64,000 nt of DNA from Oscheius onirici. Lineage: Eukaryota; Nematoda; Chromadorea; Rhabditida; Rhabditidae. Shown piece after piece: positions 1 through 10,816 of the stretch (within the stretch, counting starts at the first letter, position 1; the number at the start of each line of letters is the position of its first letter). The stretch is from assembly GCA_932521025.1 (NCBI GenBank), contig OW051470.1, forward strand, positions 930,001 to 994,000, in the 5' to 3' direction. The translations under genes and the position numbers were made by a program. The notes below the pieces were generated by a model. The model was not told where the DNA came from. It ran no database searches and saw only the letters and a list, made by a program, of their open reading frames with translations.

Positions 1-579
1 ACTGTTCCCTCGCTTTTCTTGTCGTATGAACTGTCCTTTGCTTGTACTCCAGTCACTGATCTCGTTTGGACTTCACGAGACAGAGAGTGAGGAACACTAC
101 TAGATTTGCCCCTGAACCACAAGACTTTTTAAAAACTAGTCTCGAGTCAAGATGGACAGTGAAAAAGGGGCAGGTGACTGATGGGTCGCGCGAGCGCGCA
201 TAAGAGCCGCCAAATTTTCTTGACAACAAGCCGATTTCTAAAGCGGCTCTTTTTCTACTTCTTTGTCCCGATTTTTGAATTTTAAATACGTGTCAATCAA
301 GACAAAGTCACTGTTTATCTAACCGTTCGTGCTTGTACCAGTTCGCCTTTGATGAGAAGTTTTTGAATGACTAGCTTTTTGATTTTGAGGTCATGGCCCG
401 GAACACACTACGAGTGTTTGGGATAGAGTCAGAGATAGAGAGGGTACAAGACAGAACTACTGGAAAAGAGAGCTAGTTCTCTGTCTCTTGACCTACCTCT
501 CGACTCATATACAGAAAGTACCAGTCAGTAGGTCAAGAGTTCAGACAGTAAAGAATACAGAGACTTATTACCGACTCTC
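1..579. other. Intergenic, no gene seen
   Basis: No supported coding exon. The sequence is moderately AT-rich with scattered GACTCTCTGTCTC-like pyrimidine runs typical of the intergenic DNA throughout this window. Confidence 0.5.
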
Positions 580-1064
580 TATGGTTCATTTCCAACCAAG
601 AGCGGCACCCATGTTTGAAATTTCGCGCGTAAATCCGATTTTTGCTACTTCATTCATTTTTAGGCAATAATAATTTTTGGCATTTTCTTACATTTTAGAC
701 GTTGTAGTCGAATTCTACGCCTGTAAAAACCTTATTGTCATCAAAAGGCGTGAAAAACAGCCCTTTTGATGCAGGATTGTCATAAAATGAAAGTTTTCTC
801 GCAAAAACAGCCATGCCGCTCTGAAAATCGGTGATTTTCTCCCGGTTTTGACATCAAGTAGGTTCTTTTATACGCTAAGTTCGAAAATGCAGTCGAAAAC
901 GAGAAAAAGCAGCTAGAAAACTGCGAAAAAGTATCAAAATTGCACAAGAGAGAATAAAATCCAACGCCGCGGCCGTCGTTTTTGAAATTTCGTGACGGGA
1001 ACCTTGCCACCAGTCCTTTAAAGAATTGCCTCACTGCCGCTATTCGTTGGAAATGGACTATAAT
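580..1064. mobile_element. MITE-like element, family A copy 1
   Basis: About 485 bp bounded by imperfect terminal inverted repeats: the left end reads ATGGTTCATTTCCAACCAAG and the right end is the reverse complement of a close variant (TTCGTTGGAAATGGACTATA). The interior shares blocks such as TCGAATTCTACGCC and CATCAAAAGGCGTGAAAAAC with copies at 18454-18938 and 49394-49887. There is no transposase coding, so a non-autonomous DNA element is inferred. The short target duplication is not clear for this copy. Confidence 0.75.
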
Positions 1065-1545
1065 AATATTTGACTTTTGACTCCCATCCTGGAACGTGGC
1101 TTATGACTCTTACTGTCCCTCTCATCAGATCAGTGTTTTGATCACTATCTCAGTCCTAGTCCAGCAGTGAGTATGGAAGTACTGTAAGTTTGACTGTCCG
1201 TCTGGCTTACCAGGTTGTCCTTTCCAGATCCTCTCCAGCCGGTCAGCATTCCCTTCCCCTACTGATCCACATTTGAATCATATCTCTGACCCTGCCCTTT
1301 CATCGGAAAAGGGGCTAATCTTTGTAAACTGACGAGAGAGGGCCTCCATAACGATTCGTAAACTGTGAGGGAAAGGTTTGCCGTCTCTTTTGATCATCCT
1401 ATGCTCTGATCCCTGTCTGGAGAGTCTCTCTGTCCCTCTGTCCCATATCCTCTTGACTCTCCGTCTCTTGATCTTTCTGTCATTCTGTTTCTCTGTCCCA
1501 TTTGATCTTGACTCTCTGCCTCTCTCTCCAATAAAATCTTCCAGA
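1065..1545. other. Pyrimidine-rich intergenic spacer
   Basis: No coding exon seen. The stretch just before the gene at 1546 is rich in CTCTGTCTC and ends in AATCTTCCAG, a 3' splice site directly before its ATG that fits a trans-splice acceptor. Confidence 0.45.
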
Positions 1546-1996
1546 ATGTTCGACTATTTCATCGTCTACGTTTCTGCCTCTTGTGCCATCATCCTTCTCA
1601 TGACGCTGATTCAATTGATTAGAGGAAATGACGTGAGTTTCTGACCCCTAATCACTGTGCCGGCTCAGTGACCTCGCCGAAAGGAACCATCTAGTAAAGA
1701 TGAGAGTTCAGGGTGTCAAGTTGCTGCTTTGAGATAACCATCTAGTTAGAGTGGGGAGAGTCCAAACATCTGAGATTTATGATCATTTTTACAGTCAAAG
1801 ACGTCTGAACTGGAAACTGTCATCTAGAAGTCAACCAGTGGCTACTATCAAAGAGCATCTCTACCTCCTGCCTCTCTTCAGAAATCTGTATTCATAATTC
1901 TAATGAATCCTTCCCAATAACTGTCTCCAGGTGTTGATCAACCGAAGAGTCTCTCCTCTCGCACGCTGTCGCGTGCCTTCTCTCTTCTTTTCCTGA
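1546..1996 (+). CDS. Small single-pass membrane protein, two exons (cluster member 1)
   Basis: Exons 1546-1632 and 1931-1996, phase-0 intron, 50 aa. I do not recognise the protein. Residues 5-26 (core VSASCAIILLMTLIQLI) form one membrane helix; the intron follows three residues after the helix, and the tail is short and basic (RR, R, R). The start is chosen because CTTCCAG lies one base upstream of the ATG, as expected for a trans-spliced mRNA. The second exon starts after CTGTCTCCAG and stops at TGA. It shares its architecture, not its tail sequence, with the neighbours at 2570, 4874, 10484 and others. The small size makes exon 2 less certain than exon 1. Confidence 0.55.
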
Positions 1997-2569
1997 TCAG
2001 ATCGATTTTTCGCAGACCCGAGCGTTACGAGTTTCCTTCACTCTGTCCTAAGTGTCTCTCTCCCTGTTCCCTCTGACTCCCTGTTCCCTTTGACTCATCG
2101 CCTATTGGCTGGGGACAGATAGGAAAACCGGTTCTTCCAGTCGCTCAGTGGGGGTACAGTAGGTCGTTTGACTCTTGTTCAGATCCCTTTGTGTCTCTGT
2201 CCATCTCTCTGTCTCTTTCACCCCCATAAATCCTATGGAAGCAATAACCGTGAACTCATCTTACGAATGGTTATAGTCACGCCATTTCCCGCCAATTAAT
2301 ATTCCTCACTCCAGATTTTAGTACTGGCTTCGCATAATCAATTGGGGGAGAGAAGGTCAGGACTGTTTCTTGGCTCATCATTAGGGATTTTTCTCTCGAC
2401 TCTTTGCTAAAGTCACGTACATTTTGACCCATAACTTTCCCGCCAGTTTTCAGATTAGCCAGTTCAAAGGGAAGGGCAAATAGTGAAAAGTGAGTTCCCG
2501 TCATTCTTGGATACTCGAACCAAATTTCAGACAAATCCGGAGGGTACAGAGGTTCCTCCCAGCTTGATC

Positions 2570-2888
2570 ATGACTACAGAGACTGGAAGTATTCTGGTTG
2601 TACTGATCGCCCTGACTTTGATGGCGCTTCTCGCATCGGCTACGTTCATTGTAGAGAAAAGGAGAATACAAAAGGTAACTGACTGACTGATTGACTGATA
2701 AACTCTCCAATTACTCTCATTTCCAGACCCGTAAAATGCCCTTCTTCGACCGCTACCTCTACAATGCGATGGTGTTCGGACTTCAAAAGAACCCCGACTT
2801 GGAAACTACTTCTCCCACTGATCAGGAAGTTGCCCAAACCTCGCCCAATGCCGCCAGAGCTCGCCGCCTTCGACTTCGCAGAGAGTAG
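2570..2888 (+). CDS. Small single-pass membrane protein, two exons (cluster member 2)
   Basis: Exons 2570-2674 and 2727-2888 with a 52-nt phase-0 intron (GTAACT...TTCCAG), 88 aa. A membrane helix covers about residues 8-28 (core LVVLIALTLMALLASATFIV), followed at once by a basic stop-transfer stretch EKRRIQK and the intron. The cytosolic tail starts TRKMPFFDRYLYNAMVFGLQ and ends in an arginine-rich ARARRLRLRRE. A CTCCCAG acceptor lies 7 nt upstream of the ATG. AATAAA follows at about 3005, supporting the gene end. Topology by the positive-inside rule is N-out, C-in. Function unknown; no family recognised. Confidence 0.7.
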
Positions 2889-3009
2889 CCGCCCGGTTCC
2901 CATAAATGTCATCAACGTCATATAGAAACACAGCCGACGGACTGTCTATGACGTTCCGACATTGTTTCCCACAATGTGCCCTAACCCAGTTCTTTTCCCG
3001 GTTTGAATA

Positions 3010-4860
3010 AAGTTTCTATGCCAAAGGGCACTCAGGTCACGATGCACTTTTAGCACTATGTGGTCCAGTGCCAGTCGGTGGTCTCCGTGCCAGCCTCGCG
3101 TCTGGGAAAGTCGACAGGACAGTACTGGGAGGATAGTGCATATGCCCTTTTCTGGCCGGTTATGGGTGATACGCGGTTGGAAAATTATCGGTACTGGGTA
3201 AAGAAGGGTCATTGGGAATGTTAATTAGAGTTTTTGGGAAGGAGACTGAGGACTGGAATACAGAGCCTTCTTCCCAGTTCTGAGAACAGTTCTTGTCTCA
3301 TTAAATTGCACAGTCTCTCGTCACAGAGACTGTGACTCATTGTCTCCCTCAGCATAAACAGCCTGGGTCATTTCCCAGTCTCTTGAGAGTCAAGTTCTGT
3401 CCCCTAGACTCTCTGCCTTCCTATGATCCTATTGTTTTGGGATACTTCTTCTTTCTACTGATTGTTAGAGAATCTGCTCTGTCCTGAACACTTGTTCAGT
3501 GACTCTCACGCTATTCATTGTCCTCATCATTAGCTGACTAGTAATGACAATCTGAGTCCCAGCACAGTTTTCTGTTGTTCCTTCCACAGTCTATTCAGAC
3601 GTTCTGATGAAAAGCGGGTTCAAAGTAACTGGATCTCTGCATTACTGTGACTCTGTCCCATATCCAGTTGCCTACTGTTTTTCAGACACTAATCCCTTGA
3701 CTAGTGTTTTGTCCGACTCATACTTACCATGTGACTTTTCTCTTTCAGACATAGTTCAAAAACTTTTGACTCTCTTACCTACTAGTTTCCAGTCTGACTT
3801 TCGACTACTGTCTCTGGTTGTGAAAGCTTCAAACTGAACAATAATAGGTTAGCCCTTTCCCGCCGATCTCCAGTACCGCCTGACCGGTATTGTTTTTCCC
3901 CTCTAGTCTTCTTCAGCTTTCTCTCTACCAAAACAGATCCGTCTCAAAAGCAATCTGTACAGTCGTGGTAAACATCTTATTGTTATCCCTTTCCATCTCT
4001 ACTGGATGTTGAAATCAGGCGGGGCCAGACCGGCATGGACAAAAAGAGTGGGCAAAAAATGTGGCAGATGGTCGGGGGCGAGAGAGTCAAGTGACTTTGG
4101 ACAAAATTACAATGATCTATTGATTCTTAGGAGACAGTTGGTCAATCCCTGTTTCTCATCATATGGAGAAAATTGTGACTCACCGTCTCTCAGCATAAAC
4201 ACTCTTGGTAAGATCTAGAAGATTCTTGAGCACGTCTCCCAGTCTCTCATTATCAGCTCCTCTGTCTCACTGTTCTGACTACTGATCTACCTTTTCTGAG
4301 TTCTAGTATCTCCTCACTCTGATGTTCTACTGACCCAGTACCAGTAACTATCCAAAGAGTGAACTATTCTCATCTCCGTTACTACTGACTCTGATGGTCA
4401 GACTGTCCTACTGATCCAGTACCAGTTTCTACCCAGTATAAGGTTCTAGTGGCCAGCTCTGTTACTCGACTGTCCTGGCTAGTTGACCCCCGGTCTCTCT
4501 CAGATCCACCCTGTGTCCCGGCACGGCTGATGACTAGACAAGGCTTTGTAGAATCTTCTTTTCGTCCCATTGATTTTGCTCAATCTGCCCGTAGTTTCGT
4601 TTTCTCTCCCCTTCCGATTAGAAAAGCTAATGTCCGGTCAAAAGTTTCGGTAATAGACTCTCTGTTTTCTAGACTATCCAGCCCCTCTGTCCCTCTCTCT
4701 GAGTCTCTGATTCTCCCCCAACTTTACCGCCTGACCCAGTACCAGAGGGCGGTGCTTGAGGGCGGAGACTGCCCTCAGCTTCCTACTGGGGCGCAGCTTG
4801 AATCATTTCCCTACTAACCCTCTTCTTTATTAAACTTCCTCTCAGCTCACAAACTCTCTT
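3010..4860. other. Long intergenic spacer, no convincing gene
   Basis: Several open frames exist (for example around 3607-3837 and 4449-4817) but they lack splice partners and follow repetitive pyrimidine-rich DNA with CTCTGTCCC and GTACCAGT motifs. I read this as intergenic sequence of the type seen between all the small genes. Confidence 0.45.
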
Positions 4861-4873
4861 TTCCAGAGTCAGG

Positions 4874-5399
4874 ATGGACGAGGTCACCAGGACCAATATG
4901 TTCTTCTTCCTCATGGTCGTCTTCATGTCCGCTTTCTCGGCTCTGCTGCTCCTTGTTCTGTTTGTGGTCTACTACTCGCTGAAGAATGCTGAGAGACTTC
5001 GTAATCAGGTGAGTCTTTTTTGGGTTAAAGGACTGTCGAATGTTTATGTTTTCGCCCGCTAAGACAGCTGATTAGTCCGGGTCATGCGATTCTTTTGTGA
5101 TTTTACAGAAGCTCGGGCGAAAAAGGAACGGGACAGAGGAAGAGAGACAGAGGGACAGAAAAAACCTACAGTAACCCAATCATTTTCAGGAAGTCAAGCT
5201 GAACATTCTGCACTCTTTCCGCTGCAAGGACTGTCGTCGCAGGCGCAGCAGCGTCATGGTTCCCACTCCGGACACTCTCAAGAGAGTCTCTGAGGAATAC
5301 AGAAAGGCCAATGGTCACGACAACTTGGGATTCGAGCGAGAGAAAAAGAAGCCCATGATACCGACTCTCGAGCACTACATTGAGAAGCACGATCTCTAG
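4874..5399 (+). CDS. Small single-pass membrane protein, two exons (cluster member 3)
   Basis: Exons 4874-5008 and 5190-5399, phase-0 intron, 114 aa, the longest member of the cluster. Residues 9-35 are strongly hydrophobic (MFFFLMVVFMSAFSALLLLV and onward to VVYYSL), and the intron comes after LKNAERLRNQ. The tail begins EVKLNILHSFRCKDCRRRRS: two cysteines (CKDC) and an arginine run, suggesting a membrane-proximal cytosolic segment, then a charged stretch ending IEKHDL. The acceptor CTTTTCCAG lies 7 nt before the ATG. No known family recognised; a phase-0 intron right after the helix is the shared feature of this cluster. Confidence 0.75.
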
Positions 5400-6630
5400 A
5401 GACTCTCTGTGCTTTCCCCATCCCCTTTCTCTTGAATCTATGTAATCTTTTCCAGCCCAGCATCTAGACAGCCTTCTGATCCTGTACTGTCTCTCTACAG
5501 TACCCTTCTCCTATTCTCTTACCCAGTGACCTGTACTCTCTGTCCCTGACTCTTGTTTTCCTCCTGTTCTCTGACTCAGACTATGTCTCTTTAACGTCCC
5601 TTTTACCTTCAGTAGCTGCCGGTCTCAGAGTCTACCGTAACCTTAGATCTCTTGCCTCTGTTAGGTTTCCTGACTATGCTTGACCCACAGCTAAGAAGTT
5701 TGAAATTTTACATATCCCGACTTCTTTCATGCTCTTACGGTCCCCGAACCATTCCTCGCCTTCATTATCATTCCGTGCCTTTTTCACTTCCCTTAACATT
5801 CCTAAAATTAAAAAAAAACTAAAATTAAACCGCATTTGTGTATTATAATAAACCTTCTCTAATAGAAAAACTGGGAAATTTGGTGGAAAAAAAAGTGAAA
5901 ATGTGGATTTCCATGGAAAAAGTACCAAAATTCAAATTAAATTATTTGCGCTCAAATTTCGCACCAACTCCTATCGTAAGTTGCAACCGCTCGCGAGCTG
6001 CTTTTCCTAATTTTTGTTCAGCCTTTTTCTCTTTTTTTGTCCATTTTTCTGCAAGTTTGTCGTGTTTTTTCGTTGTTCACGGCTGGACATCAATTACGAA
6101 AAGTTTATGTGCATTTCGCTGCACAATGTAAACCTGGAGAAGCTTGAAAGTTGCCCTAAATTGACGCCAATCTGCTAGTCTTGAAGGTTACATGCTTTCC
6201 CCTGTTTAGTCAGTTCGAGGACAGTCTTCTGTGACCTTTGCACGGAAATGTATGCCAATTTTAATCCGACAGTGTAGAAAAGTCGTATACGATGATGTGA
6301 AGCAATTGTGTCACTTCGAAGCATGCAAGAATTTTTTTTCGCTCAGAAGCTTGAAAGTGCACTATAGACTGTATTTGTCTTTGTTTATCGCCAGTTTTCT
6401 GCTAATAACTGCTCCTAAAAGCGTAGAAAACTTGTCAAGCGTGAACACGGGCTTGCCTGTAGCCTATACACAACTTCTTCAATTTATTCTTCCTGTAGAA
6501 GCTGCTTCTCCTCGTTATTCTATCTCCCGACGCTGATATTTGCTCAAAAATTACCTAAAAGACTGCTGTATATGCAATTTTATTGCATCTATTTACACTT
6601 GCCGCTCAAAACTTCACTAATCTCCCTTTC
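5400..6630. other. Intergenic spacer
   Basis: 5400-5700 is pyrimidine-rich; 5700-6600 is AT-rich. No exon with paired splice signals is supported. It ends with CTTTCTTCCAG, the putative trans-splice acceptor of the kinase gene. Confidence 0.45.
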
Positions 6631-6639
6631 TTCCAGTAA

Positions 6640-8629
6640 ATGGCCCAGGAGCCGACCTTCGAGTTCTCCCAAGTGACGGTCGGATCTCTCTGGAATGGAT
6701 CGAAACGTCAGCATGAAGTCTACGAGGTCGATAAGTGCATCTTCGTCTCCGGCAATTTTTCGCGCGTTTACATCGTCACCTCGAGAGAAACCAATGTCAG
6801 TTTCCACGTTTTCCCTCATAAAATCAACCTTCCAGAAAAAATTCGCCATGAAAATGATGAAGAGGACGGAGGACAACATAGCCGAAGCCAGCTTGCTGCT
6901 CGGCTTGAATTCGGCTCGACTGCTTTATCCCCTGTAAGTATTCTCATAATTTTGGCTGGCTGTCGAAAACGAGCTGTGTGCGCTGTCTAACTATGGCTCT
7001 TGTTATTCGCTGTCTAACTTTGGTATTTGGCTCCGCTATGGCATTTGTCATTTGCAGTCAAATTGTCCTTTGTTGACTTCCCAAAATTTCCGATTTTTCA
7101 CATCACATCAGGCCTGTTGCTGGCCAGCAAATGGCTCTAATGAGCTGTCTAACTGTGTCACTTCTGTCATAATTTCCACCCACCTCGCTCCAGAGGCAAT
7201 AGCTGTCTAACTGTGGCTCTCCCGTCGTCCACTTTACCTCCCATTTCCAGACACATCTGCCGCCTTCACGACATCGTCGACATAGAAGAACACTGCAATT
7301 ACGGAATGATCATCGACAAAGGCGCCTGCTCCCTCCTCGACGCCATGGTGAGCTTCCTCATTTTCACTCAAACGGCACTTTTAGCAAGCCCCTCTCCATG
7401 AGCGTCACGTAAAAAGAATTATCTATCAGCTGCTGCTGGCTCTCGAGACGCTCCACGATATAGGAATCGTCCATGTTGATGTCAAGCCGGAAAATGTGCT
7501 CTTCAAGCAGTCTACGCGATTCTTCGTGAGGAGAGTGAATGAAGAGGTAAGATTTCCAGCCTCCCTGGTGTCCTGAGAAAAATTGCTATCGATTTCCGGT
7601 TGTTATCTTAAAAATGACCAAAAAATGTGTTTTTTCCAGAACCACGTCGAGCTACTGAATCCCGTAATCATGCTCTGTGACTTCAACTGCAGCAAATACC
7701 TACCCCATTTTCAAGCCAACGATCTGGAAGTCTTCCAGACCTTCCATTACAGAGCTCCGGAAGTTTCGCTCGGTTTGTTTAGCACCCCCATTTGGTCAAC
7801 ATCTCCCAAATTTAGGCCTCGATCTTTCGGCCAGCATCGACATCTTCTCTGTTGGCGCCATGATGGTCGAAATGATGACGGCGGAGGTCGTCTTCGATAT
7901 GGACGAAAAAGACGAACGTGATCCGCCTATACAGCTTAGAAAGAAGCACATCATTCTGATGGAGAAGGAGATGGGAGAGTGTCCCAATGAGACGATCCGC
8001 CAATCGCGATTCCCCGAATTCCATCCGGTTCACTGGAGAGCAGACGCGCCGAGACTGCCAGCCGAACAGTCAGCATACAGTGAATGGGTGAGTTCTTGAG
8101 CTGGTTGGCTTCTTTGAGTTAAAAAATTGGCTGAAAACTGAAGAATTTCTGCGTAGAAGCCGGAAGGTTACAGAATTCGGTCGCCCTTCCAAAATATCCT
8201 CAAGCATTTCCAGTCCGTCTGATCTCCCATTTTCAGCGTCGAGCAAAAACGGCTTCTAGAGAGCAAGCTGATCGAGATCTTCTCGAAATCTTGGATGCGA
8301 TGATGGCCTGGCCGACGAGACGACTCGCTCCCGCCAGGCTTCAGCGAATGGCCTTCTTCCGCAATCAGGTCGTAGACGACTCTCGGCAAGCCTTTTTCCC
8401 TTTTTTTTTTCATTAAAGATCAAAATTTAGCGATCCCTACTACGACGGCATGATTGAGATTGACCCAGTCCATCTTCTGACGGAGCCGATCCTACCGGAA
8501 TTGGTCCAGGACTCGGAGGAGGAGAATGAGCCGCTTATGGACGACGCGGCGGACGAGCAAGACAACTCTGGCGAAGACAGCCAATCTGAGGGATCCCAAG
8601 TCGAGATGGAAGCAATGGATCAGATGTGA
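6640..8629 (+). CDS. Divergent CMGC-type protein kinase
   Basis: Eight exons: 6640-6795, 6836-6933, 7251-7347, 7385-7546, 7640-7772, 7816-8087, 8237-8385, 8431-8629; 421 aa with exact phase at every junction. Seen in order: glycine-loop-like [11 protein letters not shown], the VAIK-type lysine in [10 protein letters not shown], catalytic loop [13 protein letters not shown] in place of [11 protein letters not shown], and [18 protein letters not shown] matching the D-x-W-S-x-G helix. A CMGC-like insert follows, then an acidic C-terminus. This order matches the DYRK/CLK/HIPK/SRPK branch. The HRD arginine is valine and the DFG glycine asparagine, but catalytic Asp, metal-binding Asp/Asn and the lysine are kept, so activity is possible. 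The seventh intron needs a GC donor (GCAAGC). Putative trans-splice acceptor TTCCAG 3 nt before ATG. Confidence 0.88.
6975..7220 (+). repeat. Interspersed GCTGTCTAACT repeats inside kinase intron
   Basis: The intron 6934-7250 holds at least four copies of a GCTGTCTAACT unit, usually followed by xTGG, near 6982, 7009, 7134 and 7201. The spacing is uneven (about 27, 125 and 67 nt), so it is not a simple tandem array. Confidence 0.6.
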
Positions 8630-9255
8630 AATTCAGTTAGTTAGTGTCCTGAATATTATTCGAAAAGCCCCGCAACTCGTTGTCGTTACTATTGTATTAG
8701 TTGTTTTCCAAATTATAAATGCCTCATTTCAGCAGTCTTTTCAATCTATCATTAGGAGCAAAAAGAAGATAGCGAATGTGAAAACGGTCGAATTTTAAAA
8801 GTATTTGTCTCGACTGTCCTGGAGCTATCGAGCCTGCTAGCGTTTTTAAACGAACTGCTAAAATCAGCGAGGCAAAAAGGCACAGATGCCGCTGCCAAAG
8901 TTTCAAGTACTGACACGCTAATTCTCGCCACTAGTTTCTACCTGTTTTCTTCCATTTCTTTCACTAATGCGAAAAAGCAGCAAGTACTGTGCCATTTCTA
9001 CAAGTTTTAGCTAGAAACAGCGCTTACTTTCCCGGGTTTCTTGAATCCCCCGACAATTGGGCCTTACTCGCACGGAGAACTCCTGATTTTGGCAATTTTT
9101 CAAAGTGGGTTCGAGATCTTTGTCTATCTTGTTTTCTCAAAAGCTTCGCCCGAGAGGGAGAACAGCAGACAACAACGACTGGCATGCTAGCAGACTTCCT
9201 CTCGTATCAGTATTGCAATGATCCATAGCGACAGTATTTTTGACCAACTTGTCTC
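8630..9255. other. Intergenic spacer between convergent genes
   Basis: It lies between the 3' end of the + strand kinase and the 3' end of the - strand gene at 9256-9864. No coding exon supported. Confidence 0.4.
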
Positions 9256-9864
9256 TCAATTCTTCCCTCTACAACTCATCTCTTTTGAGTTATGCAGAAT
9301 CAGGCACCTGAAAAACGGGATGGTTGATTGGTACACTGATAGCTACGCTATAACATTTGGGATGGGAAACAGTCTTTCCGGCAAAAACATCAGCTTTCAA
9401 AACTTTTGGGAATGAAAATATCGAAAGAGAACGTTACTAACCTTGTTATGTGTCTGCCAGCATCGACGTTGACAAAAGGTACACGGTACTGCTTCCTTGG
9501 AGACGTCTTCTTCCAGTAGCTGCTATCTGAAAATGAAGAGACAGAAAAAATCTACCGAAGTTTTAAGCTCAAAGTCTACTTTTTGGAAGAACTCCCAGTC
9601 ACCAATCCCTCAACACCTCAACACTTCAGTCCCCCTATTGCCCAATTTGCTAGTCACTCTCCGAAAAGAGAACTTACCGAAACCCGAATCAGCCCTCGGA
9701 CGGAAGACTGAAGCTTTCGGAAACTGGGTTGCTCGGGACAAGTCCAGATCCTGGGGAGGAGAGAAAGGTGACTGAGAGTACAGGACAAAAGTTTGGTAGA
9801 AATTTGGACAGAAAAGTAGAAACACCTGACCTGATTTGGAGGAGACGAGAGCACAGCGGAGCAT
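9256..9864 (-). CDS. Four-exon protein of unknown function
   Basis: Exons (- strand) 9864-9826, 9750-9678, 9526-9442, 9307-9256; 82 aa with compatible phases (0, 1, 0) and good donors and acceptors (GTGTTT, GTAAGT, GTTAGT; CCCCAG, TTTTCAG, TTTTCAG). The ATG directly follows GATCGTCAG, a likely trans-splice acceptor. The protein starts MLRCALVSSKSGQ and has a charged, aromatic centre (SSYWKKTSPRKQYRVPFVNV). No signal peptide, helix or known domain is visible. The short exons would be missed by most gene finders; I infer a real gene because every junction closes in frame. Confidence 0.55.
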
Positions 9865-10480
9865 CTGACGATCGAGTGAGCTACAATAGAAGCGCGTTTC
9901 GTTGATTAGTTTTTACAAGTCAAACTTGAAAGGGGATGAAAGTTGACAAGTCAGAGTTGCATTTTTTGAGACTACAACTTGGCTTTTCTGCTCTCCTTTC
10001 TGTTTCTGGAATTCAGGATAGTTTTAGACATTGAGTAGCAAAAAATCTGTCAGAGTTGGTGATCAGAAAAGTTAGAATCAGCTGGCTCTTGAACAATACG
10101 TCTAGAGGTGCAATGAACTGAACTACTGTAGAGTATGAGTCAAGGGCGCAGAGAGTGAAATTTGAGAGCTACAGTATGCGTTACAGATCAAGAGCTTCGT
10201 CTCCCAGTCCAGTCTGTTTCTCTGCTCCTCTCTTCCAGAAAGAATTTTTTATCTCTCAATCTCTTGATCCTAGTCTCTTGTGATCAGCTCTCCTGACTCA
10301 TCCAACTGTTAATCAGAAGATGAGTCAAGTTAAGAGTTTATATGATTTCATTCAGTGTTTATTCGACTGACGGTCAGTCCCATCACGATTTCTTTCAAAC
10401 AGTTCATTCCAGTTGATCCTCCCCTTCATCTGACCTCTCCTTACCAACCCCTTTGCTTCATATCCGTATCACAGATTTCA
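9865..10480. other. Intergenic spacer
   Basis: It separates the divergent genes at 9864 (-) and 10484 (+), so it may hold promoters for both. No TATA-like or other specific element can be assigned by eye. It ends in GATTTCAG, the acceptor before the next ATG. Confidence 0.4.
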
Positions 10481-10483
10481 GAA

Positions 10484-10816
10484 ATGAATTATCTTCTTCT
10501 CGGTTTCTTGCTCGGCTTCGTTTTCAGCGTCTTCTTCAGTATGATCCTCTTCTACAAATTCCATTTCAACAGACCGGAGAAGCGGGAAGATAAAATCGTG
10601 AGTTTTTTTTCATACTTTTCGAGTCTTAAAACTAAAAAAACAGTTTTATGTCCGAGGCCTGTCTCTGACCGCTTTTTACTGTAATCAGTTCAGCTTCAGC
10701 CCTTCGTCTCTGTCGCCAACTCCACTACATTCGCTGATGAAGCTGTTCCCCGTGGAAGAAAAAAGGGCGGCTCCACGACGATCAAACTGTTGTACATGAT
10801 GAGCTGGCAGCGATAA
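10484..10816 (+). CDS. Small single-pass membrane protein, two exons (cluster member 4)
   Basis: Exons 10484-10597 and 10694-10816, phase-0 intron, about 78 aa. A membrane helix covers residues 3-24 (LLLGFLLGFVFSVFFSMILF), followed by a polar, charged stretch FHFNRPEKREDKI up to the intron. The tail starts LQPFVSVANSTTFADEAVPR and has a basic patch RGRKKGG. The exon-2 start could be two codons later at a second in-frame CAG. GATTTCAG lies 2 nt before the ATG. Function unknown; architecture as for the other cluster genes. Confidence 0.65.

Noticed and set aside
4449..4817. Open frame of 122 codons on +
   Set aside because: Starts with GTG rather than ATG, overlaps pyrimidine-rich repeat-like sequence and has no splice signals or recognisable domain.
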